Source: Chitinophaga sp. CF118 (GTDB taxonomy: Bacteria > Bacteroidota > Bacteroidia > Chitinophagales > Chitinophagaceae). From it: DNA of 64,000 bases. This document shows positions 53,505-62,842 of this stretch, in pieces. The stretch is taken from positions 372,001 through 436,000 of the forward strand of contig NZ_FOMK01000002.1 in the NCBI RefSeq assembly GCF_900112615.1. The letters run 5' to 3'. Under the pieces are notes generated by a model. It had not been told where the DNA came from. It saw only the letters and a program-made list of their open reading frames with translations, and made no database searches. Each line of letters begins with the position of its first letter. The stretch's first letter is position 1. The translations under genes were made by a program, and so were the position numbers.

Positions 53505-53521
53505 TCAATTTATTACTTTTG
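53487..53521 (+). promoter_or_regulatory. Promoter of pgi
   Basis: TTG-N21-TACTTTTG (-7 at 53514-53521) just ahead of pgi, overlapping the end of the preceding gene. Confidence 0.55.
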
Positions 53522-53541
53522 GCTCAATAAAATTAGTACAC

Positions 53542-55194
53542 ATGTTTCCAAAGACGAATCCAACAGCTACAAAAGCCTGGCAGCAGTTGCAGCAGCATGC
53601 TGAAAAAATGAGGCAAACTCACCTGCGTAATCTCTTTAAAGAAGATGCAGACAGATTTAAAAAATTCACGCTCTCCTTTGAAGATATATTATTCGATTAT
53701 TCCAAAAATATCATAACGGAAGAAACCCGTACACAATTACTGGCACTTGCAAAGGAATGTGGCGTGGAAGATGGTATCAAAGCCATGTTCGGTGCAGAGA
53801 AAATAAATATGACGGAAAACCGTGCAGTTCTCCACACGGCACTACGCAACTTATCCGGAAGCCCCGTATTACTGGACGGTAAAGATGTAATGCCCGATGT
53901 ACTCAGTGTATTGCAGAAAATGGAAAACTTCTGTAACCGCATCCACAGCGGCGAATGGAAAGGATACACCGGCAAACCTATACGGTATATAGTGAACATC
54001 GGTATTGGTGGTTCCGACCTCGGACCGGTAATGGTAACAGAAGCACTGAAGCCCTACTGGCGCCCCGGTATGCAACCTTATTTTGTGTCTAATGTAGATG
54101 GTACCCATATTGCAGAAACACTGAAAAAGGTAAACCCGGAAGAAACACTGTTCCTTATTGCCTCTAAAACATTCACCACCCAGGAAACTATGACCAACGC
54201 GCTCACTGCCCGTAAATGGTTCCTGGAACACGCCAAAGATGAGGCACACGTAGCCAAACATTTCGCAGCCCTTTCTACCAATGAAAAGTCTGTAAAAGAG
54301 TTCGGCATCGACCCCGCTAATATGTTTGAATTCTGGGACTGGGTAGGTGGCCGTTATTCATTATGGTCTGCCATAGGACTGAGCATCGCCCTGACTACCG
54401 GCTATGAACATTTCAAAGCATTATTGGAAGGTGCACATGCAGTGGATGAACATTTCCGTACTACTCCGCTGGAAAAGAATATTCCGGCTATCATGGCGCT
54501 GATAGGCCTTTGGTATGGTAATTTCTTCGATACCGCTACCGAAGCTATCCTACCTTATGATCAATATATGCACCGCTTTGCAGCCTATTTCCAACAAGGG
54601 AATATGGAAAGTAACGGTAAATACGTAGATCGTACAGGGAAGGCGGTGACTTACGAAACTGGTCCTGTTGTATGGGGTGAACCTGGTACAAATGGTCAGC
54701 ATGCATTTTACCAGCTGATTCACCAGGGTACCCGTATCATTCCTTGCGACTTTATCGCTCCGGCTGTTAGTCATAACCCTATCGGAGATCATCATGTAAA
54801 ACTGCTTTCTAACTTCTTTGCACAAACGGAGGCACTCATGAATGGTAAAACACCGGAAGAAGTGCGGGCCGAACTGGAAAAATCCGGACTGAAAGAAGAA
54901 GAGATCCAGGCACTGATGCCGTATAAAGTATTTACCGGTAACCGCCCTACCAACTCATTCCTGGTAAAGGAAATCACTCCCCGCTCCCTGGGCTCACTGG
55001 TAGCACTGTACGAACATAAAATATTTGTTCAGGGCGTTATCTGGAATATCTACAGCTTTGATCAATGGGGTGTTGAACTGGGAAAACAACTGGCTAACAA
55101 AATCCTTCCTGAATTAGTAAGTACAGATACTGTAACCAGCCATGATGCATCAACCAATGGGTTGATCAATGCCTGGAAACAGATGAAGAAATAA
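53542..55194 (+). CDS. pgi: Glucose-6-phosphate isomerase
   Basis: A 550-residue isomerase interconverting glucose-6-phosphate and fructose-6-phosphate. The [16 protein letters not shown] and [19 protein letters not shown] signatures and the [17 protein letters not shown] loop with the catalytic His are present; [11 protein letters not shown] completes the C-terminal motif. Normal length. Monocistronic, with a promoter and a terminator. Assignment secure. Confidence 0.97.
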   Translation: MFPKTNPTATKAWQQLQQHAEKMRQTHLRNLFKEDADRFKKFTLSFEDILFDYSKNIITEETRTQLLALAKECGVEDGIKAMFGAEKINMTENRAVLHTALRNLSGSPVLLDGKDVMPDVLSVLQKMENFCNRIHSGEWKGYTGKPIRYIVNIGIGGSDLGPVMVTEALKPYWRPGMQPYFVSNVDGTHIAETLKKVNPEETLFLIASKTFTTQETMTNALTARKWFLEHAKDEAHVAKHFAALSTNEKSVKEFGIDPANMFEFWDWVGGRYSLWSAIGLSIALTTGYEHFKALLEGAHAVDEHFRTTPLEKNIPAIMALIGLWYGNFFDTATEAILPYDQYMHRFAAYFQQGNMESNGKYVDRTGKAVTYETGPVVWGEPGTNGQHAFYQLIHQGTRIIPCDFIAPAVSHNPIGDHHVKLLSNFFAQTEALMNGKTPEEVRAELEKSGLKEEEIQALMPYKVFTGNRPTNSFLVKEITPRSLGSLVALYEHKIFVQGVIWNIYSFDQWGVELGKQLANKILPELVSTDTVTSHDASTNGLINAWKQMKK

Positions 55195-55206
55195 GTATAA
55201 AAACAA

Positions 55207-55238
55207 CCGGGGAGCCTCCTTAACAGGAAACTCCCCGG
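55207..55238. terminator. Terminator of pgi, shared with the convergent gene
   Basis: CCGGGGAG / CTCCCCGG (8-bp stem, 16-base loop) followed by CTTTTT on the plus strand. Confidence 0.75.
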
Positions 55239-55257
55239 AACTTTTTAATCCTTATAA

Positions 55258-55866
55258 TTAAAAGTTGAATGCCGCATTTACACCAAACACGTTAATCTTG
55301 TAATTAGTCATACCTCTATAGTAAGACATCCTTACTTCTACACTCTTTCTGCGATGACGACCAACACCAAAACGAACACCAGCATTCGCAGCGGGGCCCA
55401 TTGTACTACCACCTACCTCTTTTACTGTTTCATTATAGTACTCATCATAAGTGTAAGAATTGGTCTTATTAGTTAAATAATAACCATAACCACCACCAAT
55501 AAATCCACCGAAACGTTTTTCACACTTCTTTGAAGAACCGCCACCCAGGTTTAAATTCAACATCAGCGGAGCATTGATCATGTAACCGAGTGTGTTCTCC
55601 TCATAATTATCACCAGTTGAACTATAGCTGGCATTATAACTACCGGAAAAACCAATGGTCAAAGGAACTCCTACGGAAACGGACATTGATTCAGTTTCTA
55701 AAAAATTAATTCTTGGATTGTAGGTAAAAGCGAAATTGGCTCTTGGATCTTCAATATCCTCCATCTTATCGATGTAAATACCAAGGCCAACACCATGTTG
55801 AAAACTTTGGGAAAATGCACTCGCAGAGGCAACACATGCTGCGACAAACAGTAAAAGTTTTTTCAT
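55258..55866 (-). CDS. Outer-membrane beta-barrel protein, paralogue 1
   Basis: A 202-residue exported protein: signal peptide MKKLLLFVAACVASASAFSQ, then alternating beta-strands (FAFTYNPRINFLETESMSVS; VPLTIGFSG; MINAPLMLNLNLGGGSSKKC; FGGFIGGGYGYYLTNK; KSVEVRMSYYRG) with a terminal aromatic residue (VNAAFNF), typical of an eight-stranded outer-membrane barrel. It is closely similar to the next gene on the same strand, with a 158-bp gap, and has its own TATATTTG promoter. Function unknown. Confidence 0.82.
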   Translation of the reverse strand: MKKLLLFVAACVASASAFSQSFQHGVGLGIYIDKMEDIEDPRANFAFTYNPRINFLETESMSVSVGVPLTIGFSGSYNASYSSTGDNYEENTLGYMINAPLMLNLNLGGGSSKKCEKRFGGFIGGGYGYYLTNKTNSYTYDEYYNETVKEVGGSTMGPAANAGVRFGVGRHRRKSVEVRMSYYRGMTNYKINVFGVNAAFNF

Positions 55867-55906
55867 TAAAATTTGTATAGGGGTGAATAATGCTGATAAA
55901 ACGGGG

Positions 55907-55940
55907 CAAATATACTGAATTACCGGATGCTTAATTTCAA
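55907..55940 (-). promoter_or_regulatory. Promoter of the first beta-barrel gene
   Basis: TATATTTG (55914-55907) with TTG 23 bp upstream on the minus strand. Confidence 0.5.
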
Positions 55941-56024
55941 TATGTAAATAATAAATCCGGCTACACGAAAATGTTTTGCAGCAGCATGTTGGTTATACAG
56001 AAGTAAATGTAATAATTATCAAAC

Positions 56025-56624
56025 TTAGAAGTTGAATATAGCTCCCATCCCAAACATGCCCAGCCTTGTCCGGTTTCTGCCCTTATAATAAGATAACCTT
56101 AATTCTATATTTTTAATAGGTCCGTCTCCGATACCCATCCGTATACCTCCATTTACTGTCAGACCAAAAGAGGTGCCTCCGATGGATTTTTCAATACTAT
56201 CCTTTGTATAATCCCTGGATGAAGAATAATGATACGTATAACCAGCACCAATAAATCCTCCGATGTTACCCTTGCTCATCCTCGAAGAACCTGCGCCCAG
56301 GTTAAGGTTCACCATCAAAGGAACATCCAGTGTAAAGCCATTGATATCGCCTGCTGCAACTTCATCTTCCTCAGTGGTTTCATCATAAGCATTATTGCCA
56401 TCTCCCATGAACCCAATACTCAATGGAATACCCAGAGAAACAGACATCTTTTCAGTTTCATGAAAGTTGAATCCTGGACTATAAGTAATAGCAGCAATAC
56501 TGGTGATTTTATCGGGGACCATATTATCAAAAAAAATACTTATTCCCAGGCCATGGTGAAAGCTTTGGGAAGATGCATTTACAGATATAATACAGGTTGC
56601 TACAAACAGTAATAGTCTTTTCAT
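56025..56624 (-). CDS. Outer-membrane beta-barrel protein, paralogue 2
   Basis: A 199-residue protein matching its downstream neighbour in order and motifs: signal peptide MKRLLLFVATCIISVNASSQ, SFHHGLGISIFFDNM, FNFHETEKMSVSLGIPLSIG, LDVPLMVNLNLGAGSSRM, GGFIGAGYTYHYS, IELRLSYYKGR and a final FNF. The pair is a tandem duplication. The loop between strands differs (acidic TTEEDEVAAG here), suggesting divergence at the surface-exposed parts. No partner gene indicates a role. Confidence 0.82.
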   Translation of the reverse strand: MKRLLLFVATCIISVNASSQSFHHGLGISIFFDNMVPDKITSIAAITYSPGFNFHETEKMSVSLGIPLSIGFMGDGNNAYDETTEEDEVAAGDINGFTLDVPLMVNLNLGAGSSRMSKGNIGGFIGAGYTYHYSSSRDYTKDSIEKSIGGTSFGLTVNGGIRMGIGDGPIKNIELRLSYYKGRNRTRLGMFGMGAIFNF

Positions 56625-56691
56625 GAAAGTTCGGGAATATAGGCTTAATTGATAAACAAGATAATAATTCCTCTGCTAACAAACACAAAAA

Positions 56692-56715
56692 AACCTCCGG
56701 AAAAATCCGGAGGTT
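56692..56715 (-). terminator. Terminator of the PUR-domain gene
   Basis: AACCTCCGG-AAAAAT-CCGGAGGTT; on the minus strand followed by a T-run. Confidence 0.8.
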
Positions 56716-56744
56716 CCTGATATCATTAAATCAAATATTGTCAA

Positions 56745-57191
56745 TTACCATTTGTCCACATCATCGCTATGAGAAGAAACAGATGCAACAGGTGTAGCAG
56801 TTTCAACTGATACTGATGCTGCCACTGATACTGATTCAGTAGCGCTTTCAGCAGCAACTTCACTAACTTCGCCGTCTTCATCATCACGTACATAGTCGTG
56901 GTTGTAGGCATCAAAATCGAAGTCAGGCATCAACTCAGTTTTCACGTAGTTGATAGTTTCTGTTAAAGCATTCAGGAACTTGTTGAAATCCTCTTTGTAC
57001 AGGAACACTTTGTGTCTGTCATAACCATTATCGTTGAAGCGTTTTTTGCTCTCTGTAATGGTTAAAAAGTAATCATTTCCCCGAGTGGTCTTAACATCAA
57101 AGAAGTACGTTCTTCTTTTGCCCGCTTTCAATCGCTTCGAAAAGATACTATCATTATTTCTTTCCGGTTGATTGGTATTTTCGTACGCCAC
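56745..57191 (-). CDS. PUR family DNA/RNA-binding protein (DUF3276)
   Basis: A 148-residue protein with one PUR domain: KRLKAGKRRTYFFDVKTTRG, DYFLTITESKKRF, HKVFLYKEDFNKFLNALTE. Bacterial PUR proteins of Bacteroidota and Borrelia bind single-stranded nucleic acid and form dimers. A Ser/Val/Thr-rich, acidic low-complexity tail (about residues 100-148) follows. It has a strong promoter and a terminator, and is monocistronic. A regulatory RNA/DNA-binding role is inferred from the family. Confidence 0.9.
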   Translation of the reverse strand: MAYENTNQPERNNDSIFSKRLKAGKRRTYFFDVKTTRGNDYFLTITESKKRFNDNGYDRHKVFLYKEDFNKFLNALTETINYVKTELMPDFDFDAYNHDYVRDDEDGEVSEVAAESATESVSVAASVSVETATPVASVSSHSDDVDKW

Positions 57192-57241
57192 AGTTGTTAG
57201 ATTTAAGTTGTTAACGAATCAAATCCTTTTCCAATAAGGAA

Positions 57242-57271
57242 CAAATATACTATTGTTTTACAAATATCAAA
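57242..57271 (-). promoter_or_regulatory. Promoter of the PUR-domain gene
   Basis: TTTG-N18-TATATTTG on the minus strand (-7 at 57249-57242), a close match to consensus. Confidence 0.65.
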
Positions 57272-57349
57272 ATAATTTTAAATGATTTTGAAAAATCATA
57301 GAAGATGCCTTTAGGCACTGGTTTCCAGGCATATATAAGGGTTTGATTA

Positions 57350-59146
57350 TTATTCTATTATATGTTCCTCTTCTCCCGATTGCTGGCGGGCATATAAGTC
57401 GGCATAATAGCCATTTAATGATAATAATTCTTCATGGGTACCTGTTTCAACAATTTTCCCTTCGTCCAGCACAATAATTTTGTCAAAGTCAAAAAGGGCA
57501 AAAATCCGGTGCGTAATAATGATTGCAGTCTTATCTCTCAGATAAGCGTAAAGGTTACCAATAATCTCCTTCTCTGTCCGGGCATCTACCGCGGAAAGGC
57601 AGTCGTCAAATACCAACAGGTTAGGATCTTTGATCAATCCCCGGGCAATAGAGATCCGCTGTTTCTGACCACCGCTGAGTGTAACTCCACGCTCCCCTAT
57701 CATCGTATCAAATCCTTCTGAGAAACCCAGGATGTCTTTTTCGATAGATGCCTGTCTCGCTGCTGCCTTCACCGTTTCTACATTCGCTTCCGGCGTACCG
57801 AAACGGATATTGTTGGTAATACTGTCAGAAAAAAGGAATACATCCTGTGGTACATAACTGATCTGGCTACGCAGGCTATCCAGCCGGATATGACGTATAT
57901 CCTTGTTATCCATCAATACCTCTCCTTCCTGGGGATCGTACATCCTTATCAGTAACTGCGCAAGTGTGGATTTCCCTGAACCTGTACGGCCAATAACAGC
58001 CACTTTCTCGCCCGGCTTTACCGTCAGATTAAAATGCTGGATGGCCTGAATCCCTGTATGTGGATAGGTAAAGGAAACATTCTTAAACTCAATCTGCCCT
58101 TTCAGGGTAACAGCTGTAGCTTCCGGATTATTCGATATAGCAGGCTTAATCTGCAAAAACTCATTGATCCGCTGCTGACTGGCTGCTGCGCGCTGGATCA
58201 TTGAAGCCACCATACCAATAGAAAAAAACGGGAACATGAGCATATTTACATAAATCACAAATTCCGCAAGATTCCCAACCGTGATATTGCCGTGGATCAC
58301 CTGGATCCCCCCGATAAAAATAGTAAGCACAACACTTAATCCTATCATTAGCGCCATACTGGGCTGAAACAGGGCATCCGTTTTTGCGAGGCTCACAGAA
58401 CTTTGCTTGTAAGATTCGCTCTCCAGTTCAAAATGCCGGATACTGGCTTCTTCCTGTACATATGATTTGATCACCCGGATTCCTGAATAGGATTCCTGTG
58501 CTATAGAAGTCAGATTGGATAACTGTGCCTGGATCCGCTCACTCTTCCGGTTAATAATATGGTTCACATAATAAATAGTGAGTGCCAGAAAAGGAAGGGG
58601 CGACAGTGTATATAAAGTCAGTAAAGGATTCACATCTATCATCAGATACACCACTATCACCAACATAAAAACTGTTCGGGTGGCATACATAATAGCAGGA
58701 CCAACGTACATGCGTACGCGGGATACATCTTCTGTGATCCGGCTCATCAGGTCGCCGGTACGATGCATCTTAAAAAAGTTGAGATCCAGCATCTGATAAT
58801 GCTGGTAAATTTCGTTCTTGAGGTCATATTCAATATAGCGGCTCATTACTATCAGCGATTGACGCTGCAGGTAAAGGAAAAACCCGCTTAGTAAAGCAAA
58901 CAGCAGGATTACAATGCCATAAAAGGCCAGGACTTTGGTAAAATCTGATCTGAACGCCCCTTTAATACCAGTATCACTAATCAAACGGTAATTGTCAATA
59001 TTCTGTGCCAGCAAATCGAAGATCTGCCGTACCATGATAGGCTGGAATACACTGAAGATAATAGAGACTATTGTACAGATCACTCCAAGCAAAAACCTCC
59101 ATTTATATTTTATAAAATACTTATTAAGTGCGGCAAGGTGTTTCAT
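57350..59146 (-). CDS. ABC exporter, fused permease and ATPase
   Basis: A 598-residue half-transporter. Six transmembrane helices (about 15-310) precede the ATPase: Walker A GRTGSGKSTLAQLL, signature LSGGQKQRISIARG and Walker B LLVFDDCLSAVD. The second acidic residue of Walker B is Asp where most exporters have the catalytic Glu (LDEATSALD), a form seen in YheI-type degenerate half-sites. These usually pair with a canonical partner, but none is encoded next to it. Drug or lipid export is the likely role. A palindromic element separates it from purC upstream. Confidence 0.9.
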   Translation of the reverse strand: MKHLAALNKYFIKYKWRFLLGVICTIVSIIFSVFQPIMVRQIFDLLAQNIDNYRLISDTGIKGAFRSDFTKVLAFYGIVILLFALLSGFFLYLQRQSLIVMSRYIEYDLKNEIYQHYQMLDLNFFKMHRTGDLMSRITEDVSRVRMYVGPAIMYATRTVFMLVIVVYLMIDVNPLLTLYTLSPLPFLALTIYYVNHIINRKSERIQAQLSNLTSIAQESYSGIRVIKSYVQEEASIRHFELESESYKQSSVSLAKTDALFQPSMALMIGLSVVLTIFIGGIQVIHGNITVGNLAEFVIYVNMLMFPFFSIGMVASMIQRAAASQQRINEFLQIKPAISNNPEATAVTLKGQIEFKNVSFTYPHTGIQAIQHFNLTVKPGEKVAVIGRTGSGKSTLAQLLIRMYDPQEGEVLMDNKDIRHIRLDSLRSQISYVPQDVFLFSDSITNNIRFGTPEANVETVKAAARQASIEKDILGFSEGFDTMIGERGVTLSGGQKQRISIARGLIKDPNLLVFDDCLSAVDARTEKEIIGNLYAYLRDKTAIIITHRIFALFDFDKIIVLDEGKIVETGTHEELLSLNGYYADLYARQQSGEEEHIIE

Positions 59147-59161
59147 CTCTTCTTTTAAAAA

Positions 59162-59360
59162 GGACTGACCAAAAAACTGTTTGTAATAGGTTTCTGAGGA
59201 TGTTCGCCTGCTATAGTAACATATTACAGTGATCAGAAAGTTTATAACTTCTGATGTTGGCCCGTTACAGTAGCAGAAAGATTACAGCCCTGAATGTTTG
59301 CCCGCTATAGATAGCATACCGGCTATAACAGGAAACGGCTAACAGTTTATTGGTCAGTCC
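59162..59360. repeat. 199-bp element with 20-bp inverted ends and internal triplicate motif
   Basis: The ends are 20-bp inverted repeats with one mismatch (GGACTGACCAAAAAACTGTT at 59162-59181; its partner at 59341-59360). Inside, three direct copies of a motif close to RATGTT-N-GCCYGYTAYAG lie at 59194-59229, 59251-59287 and 59290-59331, and a bulged hairpin ATCAGAA...TTCTGAT spans about 59233-59255. It fills the purC-ABC exporter gap. No coding capacity, no direct target repeat. Could be a mobile-element remnant or a regulatory structure. Confidence 0.8.
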
Positions 59361-59368
59361 GGATATAA

Positions 59369-60298
59369 TTACAACGTATTCAACGTTTCAATGATCTTTT
59401 TCTCAGCATCTGCTGCAGATACATCTTCCTTCACAAATTTCTGACCGGTGATATTTTCGAACAGCTCAATGTAACGCTCACTTACACTCTTAATGAATGC
59501 ATCAGTCATTTCAGGCACCTTTTGTCCGTCTTTACCCTGGAAACCATTCTCCATCAGCCACTCCCTTACAAACTCCTTACTGAGCTGTTTCTGGGCTTCG
59601 CCGGCTTTCTGTTTTTCTTCGTATCCTTCAGCATAGAAGAAACGGGAAGAATCCGGTGTATGGATCTCATCGATCACAACAATGGTATCACCTGCTTTAC
59701 CAAATTCGTATTTGGTATCCACGAGGATCAATCCACGCTTTTTAGCCAGTTCCTTACCACGCTCAAATAAAGCCAGCGTATATTTTTCCAGCTGTTCATA
59801 ATCTTCTTTACTCACCAGCCCCTGGGCAATGATCTCTTCGCGGGAAATATCTTCATCATGACCTTCATGCGCTTTTGTAGTAGGTGTAATGATAGGAGAC
59901 GGGAAGAAATCATTCTCTTTCATTCCTTCCGGCATTGTTACACCACACAGTTCGCGTTTGCCACTCTTGTATGTTCTCCAGGCATGACCGGTAAGATTAC
60001 CACGTACTACCATTTCCACAGGGAAAGTTTCGCATTTCACACCAATGGTAACACTGGGCAATGGTACAGCCTTCACCCAGTTAGGTACGATATCTTTGGT
60101 AGCATCTAGCATAATAGCGGCTACCTGGTTCAATACCTGGCCTTTGTAAGGAATAGGACGGGGTAATACCACGTCAAATGCTGATATACGGTCACTTACA
60201 ACCATTACCATCAGTTTATCCTCAATAGTGTATACATCCCGGACTTTCCCCTTATAAAAAGCTGTTTGCTTGGGAAACTTAAAATTTGGCTCTAACAT
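59369..60298 (-). CDS. purC: Phosphoribosylaminoimidazole-succinocarboxamide synthase
   Basis: A 309-residue SAICAR synthetase joining CAIR and aspartate in purine synthesis. The [22 protein letters not shown] start, the [18 protein letters not shown] region, and [20 protein letters not shown] are the family signatures. Length suits the bacterial/yeast long form. It is the second purine gene in the window, far from purE. Upstream a TATTTTTG box on the minus strand may be its promoter. Assignment secure. Confidence 0.96.
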   Translation of the reverse strand: MLEPNFKFPKQTAFYKGKVRDVYTIEDKLMVMVVSDRISAFDVVLPRPIPYKGQVLNQVAAIMLDATKDIVPNWVKAVPLPSVTIGVKCETFPVEMVVRGNLTGHAWRTYKSGKRELCGVTMPEGMKENDFFPSPIITPTTKAHEGHDEDISREEIIAQGLVSKEDYEQLEKYTLALFERGKELAKKRGLILVDTKYEFGKAGDTIVVIDEIHTPDSSRFFYAEGYEEKQKAGEAQKQLSKEFVREWLMENGFQGKDGQKVPEMTDAFIKSVSERYIELFENITGQKFVKEDVSAADAEKKIIETLNTL

Positions 60299-60389
60299 GA
60301 ATAATTACCTATTAAAAAATTAATGATGAATCCCCTCATTCACAGGACGTTGACAGTAATATCAACAACCGGCTATGCATTCAGGTTCG

Positions 60390-60397
60390 CAAAAATA
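60390..60397 (-). promoter_or_regulatory. -7 box of purC
   Basis: TATTTTTG on the minus strand, about 90 bp before the purC ATG; no -33 match, so tentative. Confidence 0.35.
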
Positions 60398-60429
60398 CTT
60401 TAGGTTAACTTAATTATTGCAGATTATCT

Positions 60430-61800
60430 CTAAGAAAATTGAAGTAGCCTGCCAGAGTTACCATCGGCAAACTGATGGATGACATTTAATATATATTCGT
60501 TTTCGGGGTATTGCGTCAGCCACTCTTTTACCATATTACCCTCTGTTATTGCAGTATCCCGGGGAATATAACCCATCCCGTAAAAGCGTCCTTTCTCCAT
60601 CAGGATGCAACTCTGCTCCTCCGGTTCCCGGCCTTCATCCATAATTATAAAGGAAGGTTGCTGATGATGCATGTGGTTGATAGCCGCTTTTACCCTAAGA
60701 TTATAGCTGTCAGGTCTTTCCTGTTTATCACAGGCTCCCCTGCACGTATGATCCGGAATAGGCGCACAACGCCCAACACCCTTCTGTAAAAAACACAGCC
60801 GCGGACATAATTCAAACTCCCGGATCAGGCCGCGCAGCATCTGATGCCCCTGTACCAGCAAAGGAAAGGAATGCAATGGAGTAGTAAACTTACGCTTCTT
60901 CTCAATTACCAACCGCAGATATCCCTCCTGGTCTTCAAAAGAATAGAACCCATATTTGAACTCCACACTTTTCTGCGACCGGTTATATACCGGCCATAGC
61001 CGCTTAATTTCCACGCTTTCAAGAATAATAGCCATCAGCTCAGTCCCTGTCACCTCACAGGTAATGCTATAAATGTTCCTTAAAAACTCCTGCCGTTGCT
61101 TGCCGGAATTATTTCCGGTGAAATGGCTGTTTACCCGCTTCTTTATATTTTTTGCTTTGCCTACGTAGACTACTTTCCCTTTCTGATCATGGAAATAATA
61201 GACACCGGGAGAAACCGGCAGGTTTATTACCTGTTCCGGCGGAAGGTTCGGAGGTAAGAATTGTTCTTTGGATTTCGTATTCAATGCATCCGCAATCGCT
61301 TTTTTGGTATCCTGCCGCAGCAGCAGTTCAAACAAACGTACGGTAGCTGCTGCATCTCCTGCAGCACGATGCCGCTGTTCCACCGGAATCTTCAGTGAAC
61401 GGCAAAGATTACCCAGACTGTAAGAAGGTAAACCAGGTACTATTTTTCGTCCCAGCCGTACAGTACACAGCTTTTTACTTCGCAATTCATACCCTGCCTG
61501 TAATAAATGATGCTGGATGAAGGAGTAGTCGAAATTAACATTGTGGGCCACGAAAATCTTATCATGTAACAGGTTGTAAACTTCCCACGCCACTTCTTCA
61601 AAAGCGGGAGCGGTGGCAGTCATTTCATCTGTAATACCGGTAAGCGATTGTATATAACGGGGAATGGGCACACCAGGATTGATCAGCGTTTCATATTGCT
61701 GTACAATGGTCTGTCCGTCGTATATAAAAATGGCTATTTCCGTTATACCGTTGGCTCCAGCGTGACCACCAGTAGTTTCTATATCAACAATAGCGTACAT
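60430..61800 (-). CDS. Exonuclease (DEDDh) - GIY-YIG nuclease fusion
   Basis: About 456 residues from the ATG that opens the exonuclease fold; upstream in-frame residues lack family character. A DEDDh DnaQ-like domain (about 1-175: YAIVDIETTG, AHNVNFDYSFIQ, HRAAGDAAATVRLF) is fused to a UvrC/Cho-like GIY-YIG domain (about 195-285: PGVYYFHDQKGKVVYVGKAK). A Cys motif (CPRLCFLQKGVGRCAP ... CRGACDKQ) follows. Similar fusions are widespread in bacteria, with roles in repair or DNA-end processing. No companion gene in operon. Confidence 0.92.
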   Translation of the reverse strand: MYAIVDIETTGGHAGANGITEIAIFIYDGQTIVQQYETLINPGVPIPRYIQSLTGITDEMTATAPAFEEVAWEVYNLLHDKIFVAHNVNFDYSFIQHHLLQAGYELRSKKLCTVRLGRKIVPGLPSYSLGNLCRSLKIPVEQRHRAAGDAAATVRLFELLLRQDTKKAIADALNTKSKEQFLPPNLPPEQVINLPVSPGVYYFHDQKGKVVYVGKAKNIKKRVNSHFTGNNSGKQRQEFLRNIYSITCEVTGTELMAIILESVEIKRLWPVYNRSQKSVEFKYGFYSFEDQEGYLRLVIEKKRKFTTPLHSFPLLVQGHQMLRGLIREFELCPRLCFLQKGVGRCAPIPDHTCRGACDKQERPDSYNLRVKAAINHMHHQQPSFIIMDEGREPEEQSCILMEKGRFYGMGYIPRDTAITEGNMVKEWLTQYPENEYILNVIHQFADGNSGRLLQFS

Positions 61801-61973
61801 AACTCTCTCCTCAGCTAACAAATATAAAGAATGATAGCATGAGGAAATACACTTTAGGCATGAACGCTCTAAAAAAGAGTTGCTAGCCCCCGGGAGAGAC
61901 ATTCCCGAACTCAACATTTCCAATACTCCCAAAGACTAACAACTACTTATTTCAAATCAGTGATAGCTGATTA

Positions 61974-62546
61974 TTATTTCTTTACGGCTTCATGAATCGC
62001 CTTCGCGGAATCCCGGTGTGCTCTCAGTACAGGCAATGTGTTGGAAGCAAATGTTCTCAGGTCCGGATCACTCAGTTTATCTGCTGCTTTTTCAAACATA
62101 TCAATATCATCTTTATGATCACTCTCCATCATATCCATATATGATTTATCAAACTCTTTTCCTGTCTTTTTACGCATGTCTTCGATATGCTTCGCAAAAT
62201 CAGTACCTACACTGTCTGGTAGCGCAATGCCTTTATTTGCCGCAATGCCTTTTAAGTCATAGTCCACTTTGGAATGATCTCTTTCCATCATTGCTCCAAA
62301 ATTTTTCACACGCTGGCTCACTGCCTTTTCCTGGGCCAGTTTACCTAGTGCGACTTCCAGCATACTACCGTCTGCTGCTTTTACTGCGAAGTCGGAAGAT
62401 TCTTTGTCAACAGGAGCCATTTCTTTATTCATGGCCTTTGCACTGTCTACACTGTCTTTATGTTTACTATCCGTATTACCACCACCACATGATTGTAACA
62501 TCCATGTTGCCATCAGTGCTGTGGCTAAGAAAGAAACCTTTTTCAT
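61974..62546 (-). CDS. DUF4142 lipoprotein
   Basis: A 190-residue lipoprotein from the ATG opening MKKVSFLATALMATWMLQSCGG (lipobox LQSC). The mature part is the DUF4142 four-helix bundle: DFAVKAADGSMLEVALGKLA, VKNFGAMMERDHSKVDYDLK, KEFDKSYMDMMESDHKDDI, LRTFASNTLPVLRAHRDSAK. The paired His/Asp/Glu residues resemble a ferritin-like layout, but metal binding is unproven. A 10-bp inverted repeat in the upstream leader suggests regulation. Envelope stress or oxidative roles are guesses. Confidence 0.9.
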   Translation of the reverse strand: MKKVSFLATALMATWMLQSCGGGNTDSKHKDSVDSAKAMNKEMAPVDKESSDFAVKAADGSMLEVALGKLAQEKAVSQRVKNFGAMMERDHSKVDYDLKGIAANKGIALPDSVGTDFAKHIEDMRKKTGKEFDKSYMDMMESDHKDDIDMFEKAADKLSDPDLRTFASNTLPVLRAHRDSAKAIHEAVKK

Positions 62547-62584
62547 ATATACTTTTTTTGGTTTAACAATTAGAACAGCAGCAC

Positions 62585-62609
62585 CTGTTATATTGTAATA
62601 ATATAACAG
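62585..62609 (-). promoter_or_regulatory. 10-bp inverted repeat upstream of the DUF4142 gene
   Basis: CTGTTATATT-GTAAT-AATATAACAG, perfect 10-bp arms, about 40 bp before the ATG. Could be an operator or an mRNA hairpin. Confidence 0.45.
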
Positions 62610-62783
62610 ATAGGTACTACTGAATGTTGTACCGTTTGCAAATAAGGGACCACCATAGCCAACCGGCAATCCTGAACAGACATATCCTATGTCATGGCGG
62701 CTTTAACATCCACCTCTACAGTAATGATTATCAATGCGCTGCGTATTCTTGTGGATCACTTTCCCCAGGCTACCCCACAATTA

Positions 62784-62799
62784 CAGAACGCTCATTCTA
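62784..62799. promoter_or_regulatory. TetR operator half-match 1
   Basis: CAGAACGCTCATTCTA resembles the perfect operator found before the downstream OYE gene (CAGAACGATCGTTCTG), about 45 bp ahead of the tetR ATG. Confidence 0.5.
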
Positions 62800-62806
62800 A
62801 AATATT

Positions 62807-62838
62807 TTTGGAACATCCATTCTGAAATAATACATTTG
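62807..62838 (+). promoter_or_regulatory. tetR promoter with operator in the spacer
   Basis: TTTG (62807-62810), a 20-bp spacer and TACATTTG (62831-62838) match the Bacteroidota consensus. A second operator-like sequence, GGAACATCCATTCTGA (62810-62825), lies in the spacer, so the repressor would block its own promoter. Confidence 0.6.
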
Positions 62839-62842
62839 CACC

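Noticed and set aside
61801..61932. 44-residue extension of the exonuclease fusion
   Set aside because: Not exonuclease-like; the DEDDh fold begins right after the internal ATG.
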